From contig JACYME010000240.1 in NCBI GenBank assembly GCA_015272155.1, positions 1 to 44,788 of the forward strand: a DNA stretch of 44,788 nt, given 5' to 3'. Within the stretch, counting starts at the first letter, position 1; every line of letters begins with the position of its first letter. A program made the translations under genes and the position numbers. The stretch comes from Leptolyngbyaceae cyanobacterium T60_A2020_046. GTDB lineage: Bacteria > Cyanobacteriota > Cyanobacteriia > Phormidesmidales > Phormidesmidaceae. The notes beneath the pieces were generated by a model. The model saw only the letters and a program-made list of their open reading frames with translations. It was not told where the DNA came from and made no database searches. Of this stretch, positions 30,678 to 41,578 are shown piece by piece.

Positions 30678-31176
30678 CGCCCGAAACCCGCGAAAATCTA
30701 TCATTCTTTACAAAGCCCAGCGGGGCCTGTGATCCCCGCTGCGGGAATGGCGCGATCGCTCCGTCTGGCGCTTCCTAGCCTGCCCTAGCGCCTGCCCTAG
30801 CCGCCATCCCAGCAGAACAATCGTGGGCGATCGCAGTTTTGTCTTTTGATCTGAATTCTATAAATCTGGTTATCCAATTTTAGTTGAGTCAAATTTTTGA
30901 GGCTCTGAAGTGTCAGGGGTAATTTTGAACTGTTCAAGGATTTCAGACGATTAAATACTTCAGAAAACGGCCCGAACCAATTCCCACCCCCCCTTACATT
31001 TCTCGGCGGTGGCTCCTAGGCTGGTCATCAAGCCGAAAACCTCCGCTGCCTCCGTGCAGCTTGCTCGATGGAGCACTAGGGGTAGCGATCGCTGCCCCTC
31101 CCCCTTCTCTTTACCGCTGCGAGGTTCCGCAAATCCGAGCCCCAGCAGCCGACGCACTCCCTAGGAGACTCTCCCT
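30678..31176. other. Leader/intergenic region upstream of chlL
   Basis: About 500 bases without a supported gene. The middle (30840-30960) is clearly AT-richer than its surroundings, the most promoter-like stretch here. The left part has two near copies of CCTGCCCTAGC. Light or redox control of chlL would act here, but I see no defined operator. Confidence 0.4.
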
Positions 31177-32040
31177 GTGAAACTCTCTGTTTACGGCAAA
31201 GGTGGCATTGGCAAGTCCACCACCAGTTGCAACATCTCCGTGGCCCTTGCCAAACGCGGCAAAAAAGTCCTGCAAATCGGGTGCGACCCCAAGCACGACA
31301 GCACCTTCACCCTGACGGGCTTTCTAATTCCCACCATCATCGACACCCTGCAAGAAAAAGATTTTCACTACGAAGACATCTGGCCCGAAGACGTGATCTA
31401 CAAGGGCTACGCCGGGGTGGATTGCGTTGAAGCCGGTGGGCCTCCCGCTGGGGCAGGCTGTGGCGGCTACGTCGTGGGCGAAACCGTCAAACTCCTCAAG
31501 GAACTCAACGCCTTTGACGAGTACGACGTGATTCTGTTTGACGTGCTGGGGGACGTGGTGTGTGGCGGGTTTGCCGCCCCGCTGAACTACTCGGACTACT
31601 GCATGATCGTCACGGACAACGGCTTTGATGCGCTCTTTGCGGCCAATCGCATCGCCGCCTCCGTGCGCGAAAAAGCCCGCACCCATCCCCTGCGCCTGGC
31701 AGGGCTGATCGGCAACCGCACCTCAAAACGCGACCTAATCGACAAGTACGTTGAGCATGTGCCCATGCCTGTGCTGGAGATTCTGCCGCTGATTGAAGAT
31801 ATTCGCGTGTCGCGGGTGAAGGGCAAAACCGTGTTTGAAATGGCGGAAATGGATCCGTCCCTAGACGCGGTGTCGCAGTATTACCTCAACATTGCCGACC
31901 AAATCCTGGCGCAGCCCGAGGGCGTGGTGCCCCGAGATGCCCAGGATCGCGACCTGTTTGCACTACTGTCGGACTTTTATCTGAATCCGCCCGGAGGGAT
32001 GCCCCAGGATCAACCCAAGCCAGATTTGGTGATGGCCTAA
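31177..32040 (+). CDS. chlL: Light-independent protochlorophyllide reductase, iron-sulfur ATP-binding subunit
   Basis: ChlL is the NifH-like dimer that passes electrons from ferredoxin, with ATP hydrolysis, to the ChlN-ChlB complex, allowing chlorophyll synthesis in the dark. It is 287 residues. The P-loop GKGGIGKST is at about 7-15. Cluster ligands are Cys95 (AGAGCGGYV) and Cys129 ([11 protein letters not shown]). CDPKHDST and [13 protein letters not shown] are also present. The start is GTG 31177, with AGGAG (31163-31167) 9 bases upstream. chlN follows two genes later, and chlB is not in the window. Confidence 0.98.
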   Translation: MKLSVYGKGGIGKSTTSCNISVALAKRGKKVLQIGCDPKHDSTFTLTGFLIPTIIDTLQEKDFHYEDIWPEDVIYKGYAGVDCVEAGGPPAGAGCGGYVVGETVKLLKELNAFDEYDVILFDVLGDVVCGGFAAPLNYSDYCMIVTDNGFDALFAANRIAASVREKARTHPLRLAGLIGNRTSKRDLIDKYVEHVPMPVLEILPLIEDIRVSRVKGKTVFEMAEMDPSLDAVSQYYLNIADQILAQPEGVVPRDAQDRDLFALLSDFYLNPPGGMPQDQPKPDLVMA

Positions 32041-32060
32041 GCGCGCCGCTGCGCCCCAAT

Positions 32061-32084
32061 TGCTGACGAAAGTGCTGACGAAAG
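32061..32084 (+). repeat. 12-bp tandem duplication downstream of chlL
   Basis: TGCTGACGAAAG occurs twice in a row in the 158-base gap between chlL and the DUF5331 gene. No function is evident. Confidence 0.85.
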
Positions 32085-32198
32085 ACTCGGAAATCGCAAC
32101 GGTAACCTAGGCAACACAACCTTGCCGCGAAATTCTCTCATTTTCGGAAGATTTCTTCTATTATGAGGCGTTCGCAAGCAACGGATTGAGGCAGAGCT

Positions 32199-32549
32199 AT
32201 GGCCTTCTTCGATAACTTCGTATCGGTGATTCGCCAAAAGTGGTTGGACTATGTGCAGGCCAACCGAGCTTGGCTAGAACTGCAAATGCGCCAAACCGCC
32301 GTCAGAACCCCGGATGGGGGGCGTCGCCCGTCGTCGTTTCTGATCTTGGGGGTGGTGAATGCCCTAGAACCCAAGTTAGGCAATCTGATGGTGCCGTTCT
32401 ACCAGCTCAATTCCGATGAAGATGCGCTGGTGGAGGTGCTGGGCCTAAATTTTGACCCAGAAATGGCGTTGGATAACGGCAGTATGTCGCCCACCATTGA
32501 GGCGAAAAATTCTGACGAGACGCCCCTGCTGCCCGATTCGGATCTATAA
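32199..32549 (+). CDS. DUF5331-family small protein
   Basis: A 116-residue soluble protein beginning MAFFDNFVSVIRQKWLDYVQ, with LGVVNALEPKLGNLMVPFYQ in the middle and an acidic tail. Proteins of this kind are known between chlL and chlN in many cyanobacteria. This is the same position and strand, so a role in dark chlorophyll synthesis or complex assembly is a guess from context. There are no catalytic motifs or cysteines. Confidence 0.85.
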   Translation: MAFFDNFVSVIRQKWLDYVQANRAWLELQMRQTAVRTPDGGRRPSSFLILGVVNALEPKLGNLMVPFYQLNSDEDALVEVLGLNFDPEMALDNGSMSPTIEAKNSDETPLLPDSDL

Positions 32550-32649
32550 GCCTGGACGCGAGGACAGGAGGTGGGCGCGATCGCAGTGACTTTAGCGAGT
32601 CGCGATCGCGCCCGACCCCGCCCCCTCACCCCGTTGCGGTTTCCCCTGA

Positions 32650-34095
<1,446 letters not shown>

Positions 34096-34124
34096 ATTCT
34101 CATCAGTGCTAAGCCCAAGCTGCT

Positions 34125-34155
34125 GCCCCAATTGTCTAAACAATTGGGGCTTTTT
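34125..34155 (+). terminator. Rho-independent terminator after chlN
   Basis: A perfect 11-bp stem GCCCCAATTGT / ACAATTGGGGC around CTAA, followed by TTTTT. It lies 29 bases past the chlN stop and is the clearest terminator in the window. Confidence 0.92.
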
Positions 34156-34212
34156 GTCGTGCGATCGCAAAACCTCCCCACCCCCTCGATAACCCACCTC
34201 ACCACGGCGGCA

Positions 34213-36150
34213 TTACACCCGCGTTTCTTCGCCGACCCAGGGCAGCTTCACTAAGTCCTCAAAGGTGGTTTGACGTTCTTTTTCGAGTTCGGCGATGCGG
34301 CGTTTTTCCGCACAGATCTGATGTTGATAATAGGTGTGTTGTTCGGGGCTGGCGGTGCAGTCGCTCTCGCTCCAGAGCTGAAGAAAATGGCGATAGCGCT
34401 TTTCACAGAGCGCTTTTTCGATGCAGGCGGCGGCGGCGCGAATGATCAGCGGGCCGCGCAGGACGTCGCGCTGACTCTTTTCATCCAAATAAAAGAGGTG
34501 CTGGGTTTGGGCAAGGGTGAGGGATTCGGCGGCGCGATCGCGCAACCACTCCACCAGCGGCGGCAAGTTGACCTCCGTTTGGGCCGCCTTTTCCCAGGTT
34601 TGCAGATCGCGCCATAGCGCCCGATGGTGGGAATAGCTGAACTGGAGGTCGCGGTTTTCGAGCATTTCGACGATGGCCGCGCGCTGCTCAGCGGCATGGA
34701 TGTAGAGCCGCAGCAGCATCGCCTCCGCCTCTTCCAGGTTGCTGGTCTGGGTAAAGGTGAGGGTGGGGCGAGTGGGGGCGGTGTCTGGCGATCGCCGTCG
34801 CCGCCGCACCTGCACCATCAAATTTTCGATCAGCAACGGCATCAGCCGTGCATCGCCGTGGCTAAAGAGTTCTGCACAGTGGCGCACATAGTGGGTGCGG
34901 GTGTCGGCGTTGGCAATTTCGCTAAGCAACTGCACGATCGCCTGCGATGCCGCCTGAAACTGATCCGCCTGGCGTAGGTCGCGCCCGGCCACCGTTTGCT
35001 GAATCTGCCAGTCGAGCCAGAGGGGGGCGGCATCCAGCAGGGCAACGTATTCCTCCACGGGATGGGTTTTGAGGAATTCGTCCGGGTCTTTGCCAGCGGG
35101 AATGTTGAGGACGCGCAACTGTACATCGCCGCGATAGGCCATCGCCTCCGCCTCGCCGATCGCGCGCTTCGCCGCCTTTACCCCCGCCGCATCGGCATCA
35201 AAGTTGAGAATCACCTGCTTCGATTCGGTGTAGCGCAGCAGTTGCCGCACCTGGGCAGCGTTGAGGGCCGTGCCCAGGGCGGCGACCGAGTTCGTCACCC
35301 CCGCTGCGTGCAGGGCAATCACGTCGAAGTAGCCTTCGACCACCACAGCACGATCGGCCTTCGCGATCGCCGCCCGGGCCTTATCTAGCCCAAAGAGGGT
35401 CTGGCCTTTGTCAAACAGTTCGGTGTCGGGGGAGTTGAGGTATTTGGGTTTGTCCGCATCGCTCAGCGATCGCCCGCCAAAGGCAATCACCCGTCCTCGC
35501 CCGTCGTGGATAGGAATCATCAGCCGATTGCGAAAGCGATCGTAATGGCCGCTGCCCCCATTGCGTGGCACAATCAGCCCCGCCTGCTCCACCAGCGCCA
35601 CGGGATAGCGCTTTTGCTCCACCAAATAGCCATAGAGGGTTTGCCAGCCCCCCGGCGCATAGCCCAGTTGAAACTGCTGGATGGTAGACTCCACCAGCCC
35701 CCGCTGCTGGGTGAGGTATTGCAGCGCCGCCGCGCCATCCGTCTGTCGCAGGGCGTGCTCGTAGAACTTGGTGGTGACGGCTAAAATTTCGTAGAGCTGT
35801 TCCCGCAGGGTGAGCTGGCGCTGAAGCTCCTGGCGCTGGTTGGGCTCTAGGGTGAGCACGGGCACCTGGTAGCGTTTCGCCAGATCTAGCACCACGTCTG
35901 AGAACGATCGCTTGCCCAGCTCCATCAAAAACTTGAAGGCGTTGCCCCCCGCCCCACAGGAAAAACAGTAATAGAACTGCTTGCCCGGGCTGACGCTAAA
36001 GCTCGGCGATTTGTCATCGTGGAAGGGGCACAGCCCGACAAAATCCTTGCCCTGCTTTTTCAGCACCACATGCTCAGACACAATATCCACAATGTCGGCG
36101 CGATCGCGCACGGCACTGATCGTATCGGGGTGTAAGCGGGGCGTATCCAT
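34213..36150 (-). CDS. dnaG: DNA primase
   Basis: Makes RNA primers for replication. It is 645 residues. The CHC2 zinc-binding domain has Cys41, His44, Cys62 and Cys65 (LCPFHDDKSPSFSV, YYCFSCGAGGN). The catalytic core has PIHDGRGRVIAFGGRSLSD, the Toprim acidic motifs VVVEGYFDVIALH and ILNFDADAAG, and KDPDEFL. The C-terminal 200 residues are helical, consistent with the DnaB-binding region, with LYIHAAEQRAAIVEMLENRD inside. ATG 36150 gives the standard family start. It reads toward chlN, convergent across the terminator. Confidence 0.96.
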   Translation of the reverse strand: MDTPRLHPDTISAVRDRADIVDIVSEHVVLKKQGKDFVGLCPFHDDKSPSFSVSPGKQFYYCFSCGAGGNAFKFLMELGKRSFSDVVLDLAKRYQVPVLTLEPNQRQELQRQLTLREQLYEILAVTTKFYEHALRQTDGAAALQYLTQQRGLVESTIQQFQLGYAPGGWQTLYGYLVEQKRYPVALVEQAGLIVPRNGGSGHYDRFRNRLMIPIHDGRGRVIAFGGRSLSDADKPKYLNSPDTELFDKGQTLFGLDKARAAIAKADRAVVVEGYFDVIALHAAGVTNSVAALGTALNAAQVRQLLRYTESKQVILNFDADAAGVKAAKRAIGEAEAMAYRGDVQLRVLNIPAGKDPDEFLKTHPVEEYVALLDAAPLWLDWQIQQTVAGRDLRQADQFQAASQAIVQLLSEIANADTRTHYVRHCAELFSHGDARLMPLLIENLMVQVRRRRRSPDTAPTRPTLTFTQTSNLEEAEAMLLRLYIHAAEQRAAIVEMLENRDLQFSYSHHRALWRDLQTWEKAAQTEVNLPPLVEWLRDRAAESLTLAQTQHLFYLDEKSQRDVLRGPLIIRAAAACIEKALCEKRYRHFLQLWSESDCTASPEQHTYYQHQICAEKRRIAELEKERQTTFEDLVKLPWVGEETRV

Positions 36151-36376
36151 CCACCAAAACCTCAGAAATCTCGTCTATCCCAGGCCTTCGCTCGGCCATG
36201 AGCCCTGGCACCCTGGCCGCCCCTCATCAGCGTGGGGAAACGGCAGCAGGCCACGAACCGCGATATCTAGCGTCCGGTGTCTGAATTTTACCTGAACTCC
36301 CCCTAGGGCGCGCCATCCATTTAAGCGAGAACTCTTCAGGGGTGAGCAGGGCCGTGCCCTAGGGCTGATTCCTTAG

Positions 36377-36589
36377 TGGGAGAAATGGGAGAAAACCCTT
36401 GAGACTCCCATTCCTGGTTGCCTGACACATTTCTGGAAACCCTTGATTTTTCGTTGAGAGTCTATACGCAAAAGGACGCTAACCCAAGGCTTTCAGCCCT
36501 AGAGTTCGAGATTCCAGCTCCAGATGTGAAACAACTGAATATCAATGCTTTGAGGCGCTTGTGTCAGGCAGTCAGCTCCCATTCTCCCA
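36377..36589. repeat. Older hairpin split by the 162-bp element
   Basis: The left arm TGGGAGAAATGGGAG (36377-36391) and right arm CTCCCATTCTCCCA (36576-36589) are complementary apart from one extra A. Removing the inserted element and one target duplication brings them to a loop of 13 bases, a strong hairpin of REP or terminator type. Confidence 0.6.
36414..36575. mobile_element. 162-bp MITE-like element
   Basis: The left end CTGGTTGCCTGACACA and the inverted right end CTGACTGCCTGACACA agree at 14 of 16 positions. Direct repeats of CTCCCATTC flank it exactly (36405-36413 and 36576-36584), a 9-bp target duplication. The interior has no domain-bearing frame. It lies between the dnaG start and the ABC-F stop. 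It is unrelated in sequence to the pair at 19772 and 42899. Confidence 0.72.
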
Positions 36590-36675
36590 TTGTCACATCG
36601 CTCCTGTTTTGGCGGTCAACGAGATAACGGGACTCCAGGCATTTTCCCCTTCTTAGAGAATCGACCTTCGGGTAT

Positions 36676-36703
36676 GAGGGTGGGAGAGTAAGAGGGGGTG
36701 AGG
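36676..36703 (+). repeat. 28-nt G-rich repeat, copy 2
   Basis: Begins GAGGGTGGGAGAGTAAG; 25 of 28 positions match the minus strand at 24805-24832. In both places it lies close to the 3' end of a minus-strand gene. Confidence 0.65.
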
Positions 36704-36777
36704 GTATGAGTGTGTGAGGGACTGGATTCACCCGGTCACTCCTCCGTCCAGTCATCCCTCCACCCGCACCCATTCCC

Positions 36778-38706
36778 CTACTCCGCCCGTTCCGCTAGCT
36801 CCAGCCAGCGCTCTGTCGCCGTATCGATCGCGCTAGTCAGCTCTGCTAACCGTTCTGAAAGCTGCTGCACTTCGCTATAGCCGCTGGGGGGATTGCCGTA
36901 GAGCGTGGTTTCGATCGCGGCCTTCTCAGCCTCCAGTTCTGGGATTTGGGCTTCGAGCTGTTCGTATTCGCGCTTTTCCTTGTAGGACAGTTTCTTGGCC
37001 TTAGGGGCCGAGATCGCGGTCTGTGGTGACGCCGCTGTCGCCGTGGGGGAGGCGCTGGCGGGTTTTTCGGCCTTGGGTTGGGCGCGATCGACCTCGTCCG
37101 CCGCCTGCCGATAGTCCAGATAGACGGAATAGTTGCCGGGATATTGGCGAATGTGGCCGTCGCCCTCAAAGGCAAAAACCGTTTCGACGGTGCGATCGAG
37201 GAAATAGCGATCGTGGGACACGACAATCACACAGCCGTTAAAATCCTCCAAATACTCTTCTAAAACCGCCAGGGTTTGCACGTCTAGATCATTGGTCGGC
37301 TCGTCCAAAATCAACACATTGGGAGCCTGCATCAACACTTGGAGCAGGAATAAGCGCCGCCGTTCACCGCCCGATAATTTGTGGATCGGCGCATATTGTT
37401 GATTGGGCGGAAACAAAAATCGCTCCAGCATTTGCGAGGCGGTGATGACGCTGCCGTCCACGGTTTTGACCAGTTCCGCCGTTTCTTTGAGGTATTCAAT
37501 GACGCGCTGATTAGGATTTTTGATCACATCTTCAGAGTGCTGATCAAAGTAGCCAAAGTGAATGGTGTCGCCAATTTCAACGGTGCCTGCGTCGGGCTGA
37601 ATGCGGCCCGTAATCAGGTTCATCAGCGTGGATTTGCCCACCCCGTTGGGGCCAATAATGCCGATGCGATCGCGGGGATTAAAAATATAGGTAAAGTCGC
37701 GAATCAAGATGCGATCGCCGTAGCCCTTCGTCACCCCCGCCAACTCGATCACCTTTTTGCCAATACGGCGACCAGCGGTGGAAATTTCGACCTTGCCGAC
37801 GGCCTCCTTAAACTCGCGATTCTGCATCTCATCAATGCGTTGAATGCGCGCCTTTTGCTTGGTGCTGCGGGCCTTGGGGCCACGCTTGAGCCATTCCAAC
37901 TCGCGGCGCAGCACCCCGGCGTGTTTCCTTTGGGTGCTGGCGTCCGAGGCTTCAGCGTCGGCTTTTTTCTCCAGGTAATAGCTGTAGTTGCCCCCGTAGC
38001 CCAGCAAATCCCCGCGATCGACTTCCAAAATTCGATTCGTGACCTGATCCAAAAAATAGCGATCGTGGGTAATCAGCAGCAGCGCGCCCCGAAAGCCGTT
38101 GAGATAGCTTTGCAGCCATTCCACAGACTCGGCATCCAGGTGGTTGGTGGGCTCGTCCATCAGTAGCGCGTCCGGATCGGCCAGCAGCGCCGCCGCGATC
38201 GCCACCCGTTTGCGATAGCCCCCTGACAGATCTCCCACCCGCGCGTCAAAGTCCTCGATGCCCAGCTTGCTAAGCACCACCTTGGCGCTGGTCTCCAAAT
38301 CCCAGGCTCCGGCGGCCTCGATCTGCTCCGTCAGCCGCGACAGCCGCGACAGCAGCGCATCCATGTCGCCCTGCCCCCGCGCCAGGTGATGGGAAACGGC
38401 CTCGTATTCGCGAATCAGGGCCATTTGCTCGCCCGCATCGGCAAACACCTGTTCGAGGACGGTGCGATCGCCCTCAAACTCGGGCTGTTGGGGCAGATAC
38501 ACGATGTTTGCCCCGGCATTGCGCCAGATTTCGCCGCCGTCAATGGGTTCGAGACCCGCAATCATCTTCAACAGGGTCGATTTCCCAGAACCGTTGGTGC
38601 CAATCAGCCCCACCTTGTCGCCTTCTTCCAGGCTGAAGCTGGCATCGCGCAGGATTTCCTTGATGCCAAAGTCTTTCTTGACGGATTTCAGCGTCAGCAG
38701 CGTCAT
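36778..38706 (-). CDS. ABC-F family ATPase (Uup/EttA-like)
   Basis: A 642-residue soluble protein with two ABC domains and no membrane part, as in ABC-F ribosome-associated factors. Domain 1 has Walker A GTNGSGKS (36-43), signature LSGGYRKR and Walker B ALLMDEPTNHLD. The linker (about 245-320) has the charged P-site-tRNA-interaction motif region LKRGPKARSTKQKARIQR. Domain 2 has Walker A GPNGVGKS (352-359), LSGGERRR and VLILDEPTNDLD. An Ala/Pro linker leads to a C-terminal coiled coil (KLSYKEKREYEQLEAQIPEL), the Uup-type DNA/ribosome-binding tail. Such proteins relieve translational stalling. The exact subtype is inferred from the tail. Confidence 0.94.
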   Translation of the reverse strand: MTLLTLKSVKKDFGIKEILRDASFSLEEGDKVGLIGTNGSGKSTLLKMIAGLEPIDGGEIWRNAGANIVYLPQQPEFEGDRTVLEQVFADAGEQMALIREYEAVSHHLARGQGDMDALLSRLSRLTEQIEAAGAWDLETSAKVVLSKLGIEDFDARVGDLSGGYRKRVAIAAALLADPDALLMDEPTNHLDAESVEWLQSYLNGFRGALLLITHDRYFLDQVTNRILEVDRGDLLGYGGNYSYYLEKKADAEASDASTQRKHAGVLRRELEWLKRGPKARSTKQKARIQRIDEMQNREFKEAVGKVEISTAGRRIGKKVIELAGVTKGYGDRILIRDFTYIFNPRDRIGIIGPNGVGKSTLMNLITGRIQPDAGTVEIGDTIHFGYFDQHSEDVIKNPNQRVIEYLKETAELVKTVDGSVITASQMLERFLFPPNQQYAPIHKLSGGERRRLFLLQVLMQAPNVLILDEPTNDLDVQTLAVLEEYLEDFNGCVIVVSHDRYFLDRTVETVFAFEGDGHIRQYPGNYSVYLDYRQAADEVDRAQPKAEKPASASPTATAASPQTAISAPKAKKLSYKEKREYEQLEAQIPELEAEKAAIETTLYGNPPSGYSEVQQLSERLAELTSAIDTATERWLELAERAE

Positions 38707-38790
38707 AGGTGCGGGGGTGAGGCATGAACTTGGGACAGCCCCTAGTCTAGCGCCCCGGCTGGGGGCAATTCCTGGCGGGGGATGTCAGGA

Positions 38791-40446
38791 CTATGCAGGG
38801 CGAGGAGCGGACTGGGGGACGGCTCCGGGGGTGGCTTCGACGACCCTCACGGGGATGGAACTGGCAGTGAGCACCGCCTGCGAGACCGAGCCGAGCCACA
38901 CCTCTGTGAGGGGGCGGTGGCCCCGCTTGCCAAGGATAATTTCGTCCACGTCCTCGGCTTTGGCAGTGTGCAGGATGGTTTCGGGGATGGCCCCTTCCCG
39001 GGTGATCCAGCGGTGATGAACATCGGCGAGGTGTTGTGAGACGTGCTGGCGCAGGGCGGCGATCGCGGCGTTGGTGTCGGGTTGCACCACATGGAGCACC
39101 AGCACTTCGCCCTCGCTGCGGCGGGCTTGGTCGGCGGCGTGGGCTAACACCCGAGGGGCCAGGGCCGAGGTGTCCACGGCGGCAAGAATTTTAATTGGGC
39201 GGGCGATCGCCACCTTGGTGGGATCAACTTCGCCCCGCTCTAACAGTTTGGGCGCAAAGGTGGGAATCGCCCATGCTCCCAGGGGTGCAGTGACCAAGAT
39301 GGACAGGGCGGCGATCGCCAAAATCGTCTCGCCCCCAGCGATCCCCTGGGCCAGGGGAATCGCCCCGATCGCGGCCTGCACCGTTGCCTTGGCAGAATTT
39401 CCAGGCAGGAGAAAGAGGCGCTCCTTCAGCGTCCAATTGCTGCCCCAGGTGGCCAAAGCCCAGCCCAGCGATCGACCCACCAGCGTCCCCACGGCGAGCA
39501 GCAGCAGCCCTGGCCCCAGCACGGCCCCCAGGCGATCGAGGTGAATGCTGGCCCCGAGCAGCACAAACAAGACAATTTCCGCGATCGTCCACAGGGCTGC
39601 AAATCCGCCCCGCAGCCGCCGAGCCAAGGGCGCATCGCGCTCAATCAGGAAAAAGCCCGTCGCCATTACTGCCAAGTAGCCAGAAAAGACAGGTACCTGA
39701 GCCGCGATCGTCACCAGCGCCAAGGCCACCCCCGCCGCCACCAAGGTGTCTTGGGTGACGGTTTGCGTCCAGTTTTGGCGGGTGAGCAGCATCTCCAGTC
39801 CATAGGCCGCCAACCACCCCACCGCCACCCCACCGCCGATCTGAACCACGACCTGCACAGGCAAGAGTGCTGCACCGCTGAGGGTGACGCCACCGGGTAG
39901 ACTAAGGCCCGCTGTTGCCCCCTGGGACAGATAGGCCAACATCAGGCTAAACACCAGCAATAGCAACACATCCGACAGGCCGCTGCCGGTCAAAATGGCG
40001 TCGGGAATGCCCTTACCCACGCCCCAGCCCAGGCTTTTGAGGCGCAGCATTCCCGGCACAATGACGGCGGGAGATTCTGCCCCCACGACGCAGCCTAGCA
40101 GCAGCCCAGTGGCCCAGTCGAACTGAAACAGCACCACCGCCGCGATCGCCACCACCAGGGCTTCGCCCAGGGCAGGCAAAACGCCCAGCCGGAGCGCCAC
40201 CGAGCCCTGTTGCTGGAGTTTGTCGCGATCAAGCCCCAGCCCAGCCCGCATCAAAATCACCATGACTGCGATCGTGCGCAGCCCATCCGCAGCCGCCAGC
40301 ACGCCGGGATGGAGGACGTTGCCGACCTGCGGCCCCAGCGCGATGCCCACCAGCACCATGCCGACCAGGGCTGGCCCTCGCAGCCGCCGTACAACCTGAC
40401 CACCGAAAAATCCCAGCAGTAAAATTCCGATCCAGCTTGCAACCAT
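38791..40446 (-). CDS. Cation:proton antiporter (CPA2-like) fused to a universal stress protein domain
   Basis: A 551-residue protein from ATG 40446, with GGAG just upstream. Residues 1-385 hold about twelve transmembrane segments of the sodium/proton exchanger type (LGFFGGQVVRRLRGPALVGM, VVGAESPAVIVPGML, LTGSGLSDVLLLL, FLLPGNSAKATVQAAIGAIP). Residues 415-550 are a UspA domain: IKILAAVDTSALAPRVLAHA, EVLVLHVVQP, and the ATP-binding loop GKRGHRPLTEVWLGS, which fits G-2X-G-9X-GS exactly. The cytosolic domain may gate transport by ATP or stress. Ion specificity is not readable. Confidence 0.88.
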   Translation of the reverse strand: MVASWIGILLLGFFGGQVVRRLRGPALVGMVLVGIALGPQVGNVLHPGVLAAADGLRTIAVMVILMRAGLGLDRDKLQQQGSVALRLGVLPALGEALVVAIAAVVLFQFDWATGLLLGCVVGAESPAVIVPGMLRLKSLGWGVGKGIPDAILTGSGLSDVLLLLVFSLMLAYLSQGATAGLSLPGGVTLSGAALLPVQVVVQIGGGVAVGWLAAYGLEMLLTRQNWTQTVTQDTLVAAGVALALVTIAAQVPVFSGYLAVMATGFFLIERDAPLARRLRGGFAALWTIAEIVLFVLLGASIHLDRLGAVLGPGLLLLAVGTLVGRSLGWALATWGSNWTLKERLFLLPGNSAKATVQAAIGAIPLAQGIAGGETILAIAALSILVTAPLGAWAIPTFAPKLLERGEVDPTKVAIARPIKILAAVDTSALAPRVLAHAADQARRSEGEVLVLHVVQPDTNAAIAALRQHVSQHLADVHHRWITREGAIPETILHTAKAEDVDEIILGKRGHRPLTEVWLGSVSQAVLTASSIPVRVVEATPGAVPQSAPRPA

Positions 40447-40888
40447 TTCGCTCCGCTTTGTTGTGTCGGTGAACAACGCGGCTCGGGGTCGAAGCAGGTG
40501 AATTGCGAAAAACTTGCGCGATCGCCCCTACCCTTCCACAACGAGCCAGAATAGTAGGAGCCATCAGCCCGCTTGGCTTGGGTCAGGTCAGTGCTGACGT
40601 GCCTAGGGCGGTTGTGGCGAGCTCCATCGCCCTCCTTCCCACCCTACCGCAAAATAATGTTGATTCCCAAGCCCCAACCCCACGATCGCAGGGTCGAATC
40701 CCTGGAAATCAGGCCCCTCTTGTTTCACCGCGCCACGTCACAGCACCGCGCAAAGTCTGGAAGAACGCGAATTTGCATCAGGATGTGATGGCCTAAACGG
40801 CAGCACTATCTTGCACCAAGGCACCCTGCTATCGTGACGAACAAGCCACTATATTAAAGATGGCTTTCTGTTGCAAGCATCACACGCT
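40447..40888. other. Intergenic region between antiporter and pspA-like gene
   Basis: About 440 bases shared by two divergent genes. CACTATATTAAAG near 40850 could be a -10 region for the pspA-like gene. CGCAGGGTCGAATCCCTG near 40685 looks like a tRNA T-arm, but no cloverleaf surrounds it. Confidence 0.35.
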
Positions 40889-41578
40889 ATGGGACTGTTT
40901 GGGCAATTGGGGCAGGCAATTCGGGCTCAGATCAATGACTGGGTGCGGGGTGTTGAAGATCCTGAGCAACTCCTCGATCAGGCACTGGTCGAGATGCATG
41001 CCGACTTGGTGCAGTTGCGGCAAGCGGTGGCCCAAGCGATCGCTACCCAAAAGCGCACGGAACGCCAACACGAACAAAACCAAGCCCTTGCCCAAGAATG
41101 GTACAACCGCGCTCAGCTTGCCCTCCAGGGGGGCAATGAAGCCCAAGCCCGAGACGCCCTAGCGCGTCGGCAAACCTATCAACAAACTACTCAACAACTG
41201 GAGAAGCACCTTGTGCAGCAGCGAGACATCATTGCCCAGCTCAAGGAAAATATGCGCACCCTAGAACGGCAAATTGTTGAGGCGCGCACCCGTCGCGACA
41301 TGTATATCGCCCGAGCGCGATCGGCGGAAGCCTCTCAGCGGATTCAGGTCTTGATGGATCAGGTTGGCCCGCGTCAAGATTTTGGCGTCCTTGGTCGCAT
41401 GGAAGAACGGGTGTTGGAATTGGAAGCCCAGGCAGCCGCGATCGCGGAGTTAAGTGCTGACCGCCAAGCAAACACCATCGAGGCGAGATTTGCAGCCCTT
41501 GAAAGCGGAGAATCAACTATTGAGGCTGATCTTAAAGCCCTGAAAGAAACTCTGCACCAGCCACCACCCGCTTCTTAA
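40889..41578 (+). CDS. PspA/IM30-family membrane-stress protein
   Basis: A 229-residue protein from ATG 40889 (MGLFGQLGQAIRAQINDWV). It is almost entirely helical and coiled coil: the amphipathic membrane-binding first helix, EDPEQLLDQALVEMHADLVQ, and long Gln/Arg/Glu-rich helices to the end. ESCRT-III-like PspA/Vipp1 proteins form rings that protect or shape membranes. The C-terminal extension of thylakoid Vipp1 (normally about 260 residues) is absent, so this is closer to PspA, and a second family member probably exists elsewhere. A TTG six codons upstream is possible but atypical. Confidence 0.9.
   Translation: MGLFGQLGQAIRAQINDWVRGVEDPEQLLDQALVEMHADLVQLRQAVAQAIATQKRTERQHEQNQALAQEWYNRAQLALQGGNEAQARDALARRQTYQQTTQQLEKHLVQQRDIIAQLKENMRTLERQIVEARTRRDMYIARARSAEASQRIQVLMDQVGPRQDFGVLGRMEERVLELEAQAAAIAELSADRQANTIEARFAALESGESTIEADLKALKETLHQPPPAS

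Noticed and set aside
40680-40710. T-arm-like sequence CGCAGGGTCGAATCCCTG
   Set aside because: The loop lacks the normal TTC start, and no acceptor or anticodon arms can be built around it.
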